The translations under genes were made by a program, and so were the position numbers. From Candidatus Uhrbacteria bacterium RIFCSPLOWO2_02_FULL_48_12 (GTDB taxonomy: Bacteria; Patescibacteriota; Patescibacteriia; GWA2-46-9): a stretch of DNA of 13,160 bases. The stretch spans positions 7,457-20,616 of the forward strand of contig MGEP01000011.1 in assembly GCA_001791425.1 (NCBI GenBank), written 5' to 3'. Positions 6,536 to 11,188 of this stretch are shown in pieces; position 1 is the stretch's first letter, and each line of letters starts with the position of its first letter. The notes under the pieces were generated by a model, which did no database searches, was not told where the DNA came from, and saw only the letters and a program-made list of their open reading frames with translations.

Positions 6536-6940
6536 ATGATGATTGCGGGTCGGGTAGGGGACATTAGGTCATGGATACCGTGGTTATTGGGTATCCTCAT
6601 TGCTGTGCTGTCAATGGCTGTGGCGAAGCAGGCAGTCAAGTGGTACAGCATCCAAGAGCAAGTGGAAAGTTACGAGCGAGAATTAGCTTCTGTTGAATCG
6701 CGCCGCCAAGAATTGCAGGAACTCATAAAATACGTGCAAACGCCGAGTTACACCGAAGAGCAGGCGCGCTTAAAGTTTGGTTTGGCCAAACCCGGTGAAC
6801 GCTTGGCGGTTATTCCGGAAAATTTATCTTCTTCTTTGAATGATAGCAATAATAATTCTCAAATTGCCGGCAGTGAATCAAAAATGTCAGGCGCTAAATC
6901 TAATTATCAAAAATGGTGGTTATATTTTTTTGATCAATAG
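6536..6940 (+). CDS. FtsB/DivIC-like septum formation initiator protein
   Basis: 134 residues. A short cytoplasmic N-terminus, one TM helix (about 14-31), a coiled coil (about 38-67, QEQVESYERELASVESRRQELQELI), then the family motif YTEEQARLKFGLAKPGERLAVIPE (72-95), followed by an Asn/Ser-rich tail that ends in an aromatic segment KWWLYFFDQ. FtsB/DivIC proteins form a trimeric divisome complex with FtsL and FtsQ/DivIB that activates septal wall synthesis. Tandem ATG codons occur at the start (6536 and 6539); no SD. The next gene starts 14 nt after the stop, so the two are probably co-transcribed. The C-terminal extension after the motif is longer than in classical FtsB (~100 aa). Confidence 0.85.
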   Translation: MMIAGRVGDIRSWIPWLLGILIAVLSMAVAKQAVKWYSIQEQVESYERELASVESRRQELQELIKYVQTPSYTEEQARLKFGLAKPGERLAVIPENLSSSLNDSNNNSQIAGSESKMSGAKSNYQKWWLYFFDQ

Positions 6941-6954
6941 TTAAGCGGGATAAA

Positions 6955-7917
6955 ATGCCAGAAGACGCAAATAACGCAAACTTACAATCGGTCGAGCCGG
7001 CGAAAAACGGTCAGGCAAAAAAAGTAATGCGGGAAATAATTTTGAAATGGATAGGGGAGGGGACGGCGCCGGCAGCCAGCGAATTGAGCACAAAAGAGAC
7101 GGCGCCAGCGCAGTCAAAAATTAATATTCGCGCGGCCGAGCCAGCTGACGACAAACAGCGGCAGGCAGTCCACGAAGCGCTGTCGCGCGTGCGGCCAGAA
7201 ACTAGGAATCAAAAAACTGGCATGGCTAAGCCAATAAACGATAGGCGCTCCAGTCAAGAAACGCAGGCGCTGTTAGAAAAATATGAAACATCGCTTCTGG
7301 CGAGAGGACGGCGCCATATCAATATATTTGCCTGGCTTTATGGCGCCATGTGGTCAGTGTTTCTTTTGGGAACCGCTGTTTTGGCAATTGGGGTCTACAA
7401 ATTAGGGTGGGATGGTCAATTGACAAACAAATTATTAAACTATGTTCCTTTGCCGTATGGTTTTGTGCGCTATCATCCAATTTGGTACGGCACATATCGC
7501 GCCGAATATCAGGCGATTAGCCGCTTCCGGAGCCAGCAGTCTGCCAGCTCTCAATCAATTATTTCGCCCGAGGAAATAGAAAATATACTTGTCAGAAGAA
7601 CCATGGCCAATGATTTAGCTTGGGGGCGTGGTTTGTGGGTGTCGGATAGCGAGGTGGTAAGCGAGCTCAACGATATCGCTATCAAGGCGAGGTCAATAGA
7701 TGAGGTGGAGCGTACGGTGCAGGCGCTGTGGGGAATTAGTATTAATGAATATAGTCGGCGGGTCATTAGGCCGTATCTTCTAAAAAAGAAACTGCTTAGC
7801 GCATTGTCCAATGATTTTTTGATTAAACAACGTTTTGGCAGGGCCAATGACTTGCAAGCTTTAGATGGTTATCTAGATCAGCTTAGAGAGTCCACGCCGG
7901 TGATTATTTTTCGATAA
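6955..7917 (+). CDS. Membrane-anchored SurA_N-like protein without PPIase domain
   Basis: 320 residues. A long hydrophilic, Ala/Lys-rich N-terminal part (1-120) is predicted cytoplasmic, followed by a TM helix (about 124-146) and an extracytoplasmic helical domain (about 150-320). The order after the TM helix (hydrophobic strand YVPLPYGFVRYHPIWYGTYRAEYQAI, then helices IENILVRRTMANDLAWGRGLWVSDSEVVSELNDI, then WGISINEYSRRVIRPYLLKKKL) follows the SurA/PrsA N-terminal chaperone pattern ('vng..i....y', 'v..sd.ev..e', 'g.s..e....v'). No parvulin domain follows, so it would be a chaperone-like or binding module only. Co-directional with the FtsB-like gene, 14 nt apart. The assignment is by pattern and is moderate. 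Confidence 0.55.
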   Translation: MPEDANNANLQSVEPAKNGQAKKVMREIILKWIGEGTAPAASELSTKETAPAQSKINIRAAEPADDKQRQAVHEALSRVRPETRNQKTGMAKPINDRRSSQETQALLEKYETSLLARGRRHINIFAWLYGAMWSVFLLGTAVLAIGVYKLGWDGQLTNKLLNYVPLPYGFVRYHPIWYGTYRAEYQAISRFRSQQSASSQSIISPEEIENILVRRTMANDLAWGRGLWVSDSEVVSELNDIAIKARSIDEVERTVQALWGISINEYSRRVIRPYLLKKKLLSALSNDFLIKQRFGRANDLQALDGYLDQLRESTPVIIFR

Positions 7918-7935
7918 AGCCCCGCCCCGCCGCCC

Positions 7936-7953
7936 GCCGCCGATGACGGCGGC
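7936..7953. repeat. GC-rich hairpin after the SurA_N-like gene
   Basis: Perfect 7-bp hairpin GCCGCCG-ATGA-CGGCGGC, 18 nt after the stop codon at 7917, within a G+C-rich block (7918-7960). No T-run follows on either strand, so a classical intrinsic terminator is not supported; it may still mark the 3' end of the mRNA. Confidence 0.5.
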
Positions 7954-8032
7954 CTGCCTCGCAGAAAAACTTTCTTTGCAATTTCTAATTTGCGCGTGCC
8001 GCCGATTTTCCTTTCCCGCCTGCCATCGCCCA

Positions 8033-8103
8033 AGCCTCCTGTCAGAATCGAACTGACGTTTACGGTTTACGATACCGCTGTTCTGCCACTGAACTAAGGA
8101 GGC
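8033..8103 (-). tRNA. tRNA-Thr (anticodon CGU)
   Basis: Complete cloverleaf on the minus strand: acceptor GCCTCCT/AGGAGGC, D arm GTTC-AGTGGCAG-AAC, anticodon arm GCGGT-ATCGTAA-ACCGT (anticodon CGT, one G-T pair), T arm GTCAG-TTCGATT-CTGAC, discriminator T73 at 8033. CCA is not encoded. The acceptor stem is extended by a 19-position flanking helix, so the precursor has an unusually long acceptor helix. Confidence 0.93.
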
Positions 8104-8122
8104 TCGGGACATGGCGGGCAGG

Positions 8123-8145
8123 TCTGCCAATTGAGCTAGGTCGGC
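8123..8145 (-). pseudogene. tRNA 5' fragment (acceptor strand and D arm)
   Basis: On the minus strand: acceptor-like GCCGACC, TA at positions 8-9, then the typical D-arm GCTCAATTGGCAGA. The sequence then changes at once into the left arm of the palindrome that flanks tRNA-Thr (8122-8104). No anticodon arm, T arm or matching 3' acceptor strand GGTCGGC is found downstream, so it is a fragment rather than a second split tRNA. Alternatively, TCTGCC/GGCAGA at its ends is simply a hairpin. Confidence 0.5.
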
Positions 8146-8184
8146 AGATTTTGACGGGCTTCGGCGCAAATGAATTAGCGAGTA

Positions 8185-8201
8185 ACCCCGTTTGGCGGGG
8201 T
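8185..8201. repeat. ACCCCG/CGGGGT hairpin with dispersed GTAACCCCGTT motif
   Basis: Perfect stem ACCCCG-TTTGG-CGGGGT. The left side belongs to GTAACCCCGTT (8182-8192), which also occurs exactly at 4636-4646 in the MITE-like right arm and, one base shorter, at 4490-4499 in its left arm. Confidence 0.55.
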
Positions 8202-8209
8202 ATTTCTAG

Positions 8210-8222
8210 CTTGCCCCGCACC
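8210..8222. repeat. CTTGCCCCGCACC motif, shared with the tRNA insert at 10250
   Basis: The 13-mer CTTGCCCCGCACC is identical at 8210-8222 and 10250-10262. At the second site it begins the insert in the anticodon loop of the split tRNA, and its complement GGTGCGGGG ends both inserts there. Here no partner arm or tRNA piece is seen, so it looks like a solo end of the same repeat family. Confidence 0.6.
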
Positions 8223-8248
8223 ATAAGAAGGGCCGCTTGTTTTTTGTA

Positions 8249-8322
8249 TGGAGCGAGTGAGGAGAATTGAACTCCCGTTTTCTGCTTGGGAAGCAGATGT
8301 ACTACCATTGTACTACACTCGC
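8249..8322 (-). tRNA. tRNA-Gly (anticodon CCC)
   Basis: Complete cloverleaf on the minus strand: acceptor GCGAGTG/CACTCGC, D arm with CAATGGTAG, anticodon arm TCTGC-TTCCCAA-GCAGA (anticodon CCC), T arm GGGAG-TTCAATT-CTCC(T), discriminator T73 followed by an encoded CCA (8249-8251). It is the only tRNA in the window with a genomic CCA, and it lacks the extended acceptor flanks seen at tRNA-Thr and tRNA-Gln. Confidence 0.93.
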
Positions 8323-8370
8323 GTAAAAAGATAAGCGATTGAAATTTTTCTGTTCGTTTTGTTATTTTTC

Positions 8371-8379
8371 TGCTATACT
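8371..8379 (+). promoter_or_regulatory. Extended -10 promoter upstream of ftsE
   Basis: TGC-TATACT: an extended -10 with a TATACT hexamer (5/6). No good -35 is found 16-18 nt upstream, as is common with extended -10 promoters. It would give a leader of about 120 nt before ftsE (8504). The leader region 8385-8503 shows no clear riboswitch or attenuator. Confidence 0.45.
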
Positions 8380-8503
8380 GTAAGAACTTAATTATCATTA
8401 GCAGATTGAGTATAGAAAATGAAATTATTATTGGCAAGACATTGTCTTAAATTAGTCCTGCGGCGACGGCCTTTTTTATTATACCAGTATTTATCACTGT
8501 GTA

Positions 8504-9184
8504 ATGATTAATCTTAAAAACGTTACCAAGCAATATCCGGGCAACATTGTGGCCCTGCGCAATGTTACTCTGCAGATTGCGCCGGGCGAATTTGTTTCAG
8601 TGGTCGGACAATCAGGCGCCGGCAAAAGTACGATTGTTCGGTTGCTAATGGCTGAAGAGCCAGCCAGCCGCGGCCGAATAGTTGTTGGCGGCTGGGACAT
8701 CACTGACATACGATTACGGGAGGTGCCGGTTCTGCGGCGCCAAATTGGCGTTGTTTTTCAGGATTATAAATTATTGCCCAAAAAGACCGTTTTTGAGAAT
8801 GTTGCTTTTGCCCTTGAGGTTTGCGGTGAATCGCGGCAAAAGATAAGAACAATCGTGCCCCAGCTTTTAAAAATCGTTGGGCTGGAAGATCGCCATAAAC
8901 GTTTTCCTGATCAGCTTTCCGGCGGAGAACAGCAGAGGGTCAGTATTGCCCGGGCTCTCGTGCATCGCCCCAAACTATTGCTGGCTGACGAACCAACCGG
9001 GAACCTGGACTCATTGAACGCCCGCGAAATTATTGATTTACTGCTCAAAATTAATGAATTGGGAACAACCGTCATGCTGGTTACTCACAATCGCGATATT
9101 GTCAATTCATTAAAGCGCCGCGTGATTACCATTGAACGCGGCGAAATAGTATCTGATCAGCCAGTGGGCCGATACATATTGTAG
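8504..9184 (+). CDS. ftsE: Cell division ATP-binding protein FtsE
   Basis: 226 residues, normal for FtsE. ABC ATPase motifs in order: Walker A GQSGAGKST (35-43), Q-loop in VVFQDYKLLPKKTVFENVAF (Q86, the typical FtsE sequence), signature LSGGEQQRV (138-146), Walker B LLLADEP (158-164, catalytic E163), D-loop NLDS, and switch H195. FtsE dimers bind FtsX at the membrane and drive activation of septal peptidoglycan hydrolases. ftsX follows 80 nt downstream on the same strand, as is usual. The ATG has no SD. Confidence 0.97.
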   Translation: MINLKNVTKQYPGNIVALRNVTLQIAPGEFVSVVGQSGAGKSTIVRLLMAEEPASRGRIVVGGWDITDIRLREVPVLRRQIGVVFQDYKLLPKKTVFENVAFALEVCGESRQKIRTIVPQLLKIVGLEDRHKRFPDQLSGGEQQRVSIARALVHRPKLLLADEPTGNLDSLNAREIIDLLLKINELGTTVMLVTHNRDIVNSLKRRVITIERGEIVSDQPVGRYIL

Positions 9185-9264
9185 GTAATCTCTAATATCT
9201 AATTACTAATTTCTAAATTGCGGCGGACGTGAGCTAAATGACTAAATGATAAAATTTTTGCTTT
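9185..9264. repeat. AT-rich repetitive spacer between ftsE and ftsX
   Basis: The 80-nt gap contains near-tandem units TCTAATA, TCTAATTA and CTAATTTCTAA (about 9189-9217) and then ACTAAATGACTAAATGATAA. The composition is like the TACGAAA and GAATATAGAA spacers elsewhere in the window. No promoter or hairpin of quality is seen. Confidence 0.5.
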
Positions 9265-10182
9265 ATGCTTTATGCTACTTTGCGCGTAATCAAATTCAGC
9301 TGGAAAAACATTTGGCGTAATTTCTGGCTCTCCGTCATTACTATGAGCACCATTATCATCACTTTGTTTACCATCAGTTTGGTTTTGGCGCTAGAGGTGG
9401 GTCTGAAACAAATAATTCAGACGGCGGAAAAGCATATAGATTTGTCCGTATATTTTTATCCTTCAGTAACCGAGGCGCAGGCCAACAGCGTCATCACCGT
9501 TATTAAGGCCATACCGGGAATTCAGGAAACTGTTTATATCACCAAAGAGCAATCTTTGGCTAGCTATGAAAAAAGAGCGCAAGATTCGCCGGAATTACTT
9601 GCCCCGCTTAAAGTTATTGGGCAAAATCCGTTTGGCGCGGCCGTGACCGTGAGAGCGAATGAGCCGGCGGCCTACCAGCGCGTGATTGATGAATTGAACA
9701 AACCGCAATATAAGGACTTGATTGAAGGCCAAAAAAAGGAGTTTGAGGAAAACCGGCAGTTTATTGATGCCTTCACTGCTTTTACCGATAAGGTCAGGGT
9801 TTCCGGCCTGGTTATCAGCGCATTTTTTGCGATGATTGCGGCCCTGCTGATTTTCAACGCTATCAGGGTGGCGATATACACGCATCGCGAGGAAATCGCC
9901 ATTATGAAATTGGTTGGCGCCACCAACTGGTTTGTTCGCGCGCCATTTCTCACGGAAACAATCATCTATAGCGCCATCGCCGTATTGATTAGCGGCGGTT
10001 TATTTTTTATTTTAATGTATTTTTTACAGCCGTACCTTGACGGTTATTTTGGGGGGGATGTTGCTATTTACAGCTATTTTAGTCATAATGCCCTAATGAT
10101 TTTTGGCGCGGAGTTGTTGGCTACGGTGATTTTAAATATTATTGCCGGGAGTTTCGCCCTGCGCCGGTATCTTAGAGTATAA
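9265..10182 (+). CDS. ftsX: Cell division membrane protein FtsX
   Basis: 305 residues, normal for FtsX. Architecture: cytoplasmic N-terminus, TM1 (about 20-44), extracytoplasmic domain (about 45-175, ECD with DLSVYFYPSVTEAQANSV and a PPAAY-like RANEPAAYQRVIDELN helix), then TM2 (about 178-205), a cytoplasmic loop with the conserved AIYTHREEIAIMKLVGATNWFVRAPF (about 203-228), TM3 (about 230-255) and TM4 (about 275-298). This is the FtsX/MacB-like permease fold. It pairs with FtsE and passes ATPase-driven movement to extracellular hydrolase partners. The start is ATG at 9265 in a CTTTATG context without SD. Confidence 0.96.
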   Translation: MLYATLRVIKFSWKNIWRNFWLSVITMSTIIITLFTISLVLALEVGLKQIIQTAEKHIDLSVYFYPSVTEAQANSVITVIKAIPGIQETVYITKEQSLASYEKRAQDSPELLAPLKVIGQNPFGAAVTVRANEPAAYQRVIDELNKPQYKDLIEGQKKEFEENRQFIDAFTAFTDKVRVSGLVISAFFAMIAALLIFNAIRVAIYTHREEIAIMKLVGATNWFVRAPFLTETIIYSAIAVLISGGLFFILMYFLQPYLDGYFGGDVAIYSYFSHNALMIFGAELLATVILNIIAGSFALRRYLRV

Positions 10183-10200
10183 ATTATGGCGGCCGGCGCG

Positions 10201-10216
10201 AAGTCCCGCTCTGTTC
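10201..10216 (+). other. Leader arm of extended acceptor helix, split tRNA
   Basis: AAGTCCCGCTCTGTTC directly precedes the split tRNA. Its last 13 nt pair with the trailer 10637-10649 at 11 of 13 positions (two G-T pairs). The first six bases AAGTCC recur at the same distance from tRNA-Gln (10450-10465). Confidence 0.6.
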
Positions 10217-10251
10217 TCGGGGGTCGTCTAATGGCAGGACATCACCCTTCT

Positions 10252-10356
10252 TGCCCCGCACCTTTTAATTTGTTTACATTATAGTTATACTCCTAATAAC
10301 AATCTATCTTGTTCAGTGAATAGTTTAATTGTGAAGTTGAATAAGGTGCGGGGCAA
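10252..10356 (+). other. Insert 1: 105-nt intron-like element in the anticodon loop
   Basis: Bounded by a perfect 14-bp inverted repeat TTGCCCCGCACCTT (10251-10264) and AAGGTGCGGGGCAA (10343-10356), which stacks on the anticodon stem across a small internal loop (CTTC/AA). The 78-nt interior is AT-rich without an ORF. It is too short for a group I intron and has no bulge-helix-bulge of archaeal type. It could be a novel intron or a MITE-like insertion. Confidence 0.65.
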
Positions 10357-10409
10357 AAGGTGAGTATGATGGTTCGCCTCGCACCAATTAGTTTTAGGCA
10401 CTATTAAAT

Positions 10410-10415
10410 TATAAT
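10410..10415 (+). promoter_or_regulatory. -10 box for tRNA-Gln inside insert 2
   Basis: A perfect TATAAT, 50 nt upstream of tRNA-Gln. The best -35 is weak (TTAGTT at 10388-10393, 16-nt spacer). If used, the nested tRNA would be transcribed independently of its host. Confidence 0.45.
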
Positions 10416-10465
10416 ATGTATTTATATCCACACTAGTGTAGTCTGCACAAAGTCCGGCGCAAAAT

Positions 10466-10536
10466 TGGGAGGTCGTCTAAGGGTAGGACATCACCCTTTG
10501 GAGGTGAGTATGAAGGTTCGAATCCTTCCCTCCCAG
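10466..10536 (+). tRNA. tRNA-Gln (anticodon UUG), nested in another tRNA
   Basis: Complete cloverleaf: acceptor TGGGAGG/CCTCCCA with the U1-A72 pair usual for tRNA-Gln, D arm GTCTAAGGGTAGGAC, anticodon arm TCACC-CTTTGGA-GGTGA (anticodon TTG), T arm GAAGG-TTCGAAT-CCTTC, discriminator G73. CCA is not encoded. A perfect 11-bp inverted repeat CCGGCGCAAAA (10454-10464) and TTTTGCGCCGG (10537-10547) extends the acceptor stem. The gene lies wholly inside the T-loop insert of the split tRNA. Confidence 0.95.
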
Positions 10537-10664
10537 TTTTGCGCCGGAGAGCCGCTAATCTAGGTTCCTATCCCATGGCTATCTTGGAGTGGGTATGAGT
10601 TAAAGATTGGTGCGGGGTGAAAATCCATCCCCCCGAGAGTAGCGCAGGAGAGCCGTGAATCTTG
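10537..10664 (+). repeat. Duplicated tRNA trailers (10537-10563 and 10638-10664)
   Basis: After each discriminator G come 4 variable nt, then GCGC(C/A)GGAGAGCCG, two variable nt, and AATCT(A/T)G: 20 of 27 positions identical between the tRNA-Gln trailer (10537-10563) and the split-tRNA trailer (10638-10664). With the matching AAGTCC leaders this shows that the two tRNAs were duplicated as a unit including their flanks. Confidence 0.7.
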
Positions 10665-10678
10665 ATGCATAGAAAAGA

Positions 10679-11179
10679 ATGACTAAAAATCGCTACATTT
10701 TTATATCAATTTTTTGGTTAATATTGATTGTGGCCGTTTTTCTCGCGGCCATGCTCGCAATCATGAACGTTCTTTTGTCTCAAAGAAGAGTGAATTCAGC
10801 CGCCACAAAAGGCAATCAGGCGCTGGTTAGAATCGGCGAGGCGCCTTCAATAATAGTTGCCGTTGCCGATACGCCAGAAGAACAGTACAAAGGACTTAGT
10901 GGGAGAAACTCGTTGAGCGACAATGAAGGTTTGTTATTTATTTTTGCCAAGCCTGCTTACCATTCATTTTGGATGAAAGATATGCTTTTCCCGATTGATA
11001 TTATTTGGATATGGGAGAGTGGGCAAGTGCTCGATATAAGTGCTAATATTAAACCAGAATCATTTCCTGAAACTTTTCAACCGCCAGCTCCAGCGTTATA
11101 TGTTATAGAGGTGAGAGCGGGCTGGGCCGAACACCACCGTATCAAGGTTGGCGATTTGATACAGATTAAAGCAATCTAA
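10679..11179 (+). CDS. Membrane-anchored DUF192 protein
   Basis: 166 residues. An N-terminal TM helix/signal anchor (about 9-31) is followed by a DUF192 domain (about 48-164) with family hallmarks: VADTPEEQYKGLSGR (62-76), GLLFIFAKPAYHSFWMKDMLFPIDIIWI (84-111) and YVIEVRAGWAEHHRIKVGD (141-159). DUF192 proteins are secreted or membrane-anchored and of unknown function; related proteins are sometimes found with halophilic or carbohydrate-associated genes. The start follows AGAAAAGA, a weak purine-rich stretch. The kef-like gene begins 9 nt after its stop, so the two are probably one operon. Confidence 0.9.
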   Translation: MTKNRYIFISIFWLILIVAVFLAAMLAIMNVLLSQRRVNSAATKGNQALVRIGEAPSIIVAVADTPEEQYKGLSGRNSLSDNEGLLFIFAKPAYHSFWMKDMLFPIDIIWIWESGQVLDISANIKPESFPETFQPPAPALYVIEVRAGWAEHHRIKVGDLIQIKAI

Positions 11180-11188
11180 TTATTATTT

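Larger units (their letters stand above)
7988..8171. repeat. Nested inverted repeats enclosing tRNA-Thr
   Basis: Three collinear stems surround the tRNA-Thr gene. Outer: ATTTGCGC (7988-7995) with GCGCAAAT (8164-8171), 8 bp perfect. Middle (minus strand): TGCCGA near 8147-8142 with TCGGC near 8003, weaker and with a bulge. Inner: 8015-8033 with 8104-8122, 16 of 19 positions paired (two G-T), directly continuous with the perfect 7-bp acceptor stem. The tRNA therefore sits at the tip of one long, interrupted stem. Confidence 0.65.
10377..10621 (+). other. Insert 2: 245-nt intron-like element in the T-loop, carrying tRNA-Gln
   Basis: Closed by CCTCGCACCAAT (10377-10388) and ATTGGTGCGGGG (10606-10617), 12 bp with one G-T pair, stacked above the host T stem. 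Ends resemble insert 1 (GCACC on the left, GGTGCGGGG on the right). Contents: an AT-rich promoter-bearing segment (10389-10449), leader, tRNA-Gln and trailer (10450-10563), then 10564-10605 with no recognised feature. Confidence 0.65.
10217..10637 (+). tRNA. tRNA in three pieces, probably Arg (UCU): exons 10217-10251, 10357-10376, 10622-10637
   Basis: Joined, the pieces give a 71-nt cloverleaf: acceptor TCGGGGG (10217-10223) with CCCCCGA (10630-10636); D arm GTCTAATGGCAGGAC; anticodon stem TCACC (10242-10246) with GGTGA (10359-10363); loop CTTCT+AA; T stem GATGG (10368-10372) with CCATC (10625-10629); T-loop TTCG+AAT; discriminator G. All three long stems are perfect, though the acceptor strands lie 400 nt apart. 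It is about 85% identical (60/71) to tRNA-Gln nested inside it, with compensatory differences at pairs 2-71, 5-68 and the middle T-stem pair. CTTCTAA is the usual loop of tRNA-Arg(UCU), but exact ends are ambiguous by 1-2 nt, so UCA or UAA cannot be excluded. It is either an intron-containing tRNA or a tRNA gene broken by two insertions. Confidence 0.75.

Noticed and set aside
7936..7953. Intrinsic terminator after the SurA_N-like gene
   Set aside because: The GC-rich hairpin is perfect, but no T-run follows on either strand.
8060..8437. Minus-strand reading frames of ~100-125 codons across the tRNA-Thr/tRNA-Gly cluster
   Set aside because: They run through two complete tRNAs; no family resemblance or start signal.
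10252..10356. Group I intron in the anticodon loop
   Set aside because: 105 nt is too short for the conserved P3-P9 core, no guanosine-binding core segments are seen, and the intron would not end in G with a U-final 5' exon arrangement that fits.
10247..10358. Anticodon UCA, suggesting UGA recoding
   Set aside because: One possible junction gives UCA, but TGA serves as the natural stop of genes at 1906 and 6497 and no in-frame TGA is seen in conserved genes; UCU gives the standard CTTCTAA loop.
10252..10621. Archaeal-type bulge-helix-bulge introns
   Set aside because: The junctions form internal loops of 4-5/2 and 4/7 nt on long helices, not the 3-nt bulge/4-bp helix/3-nt bulge pattern.
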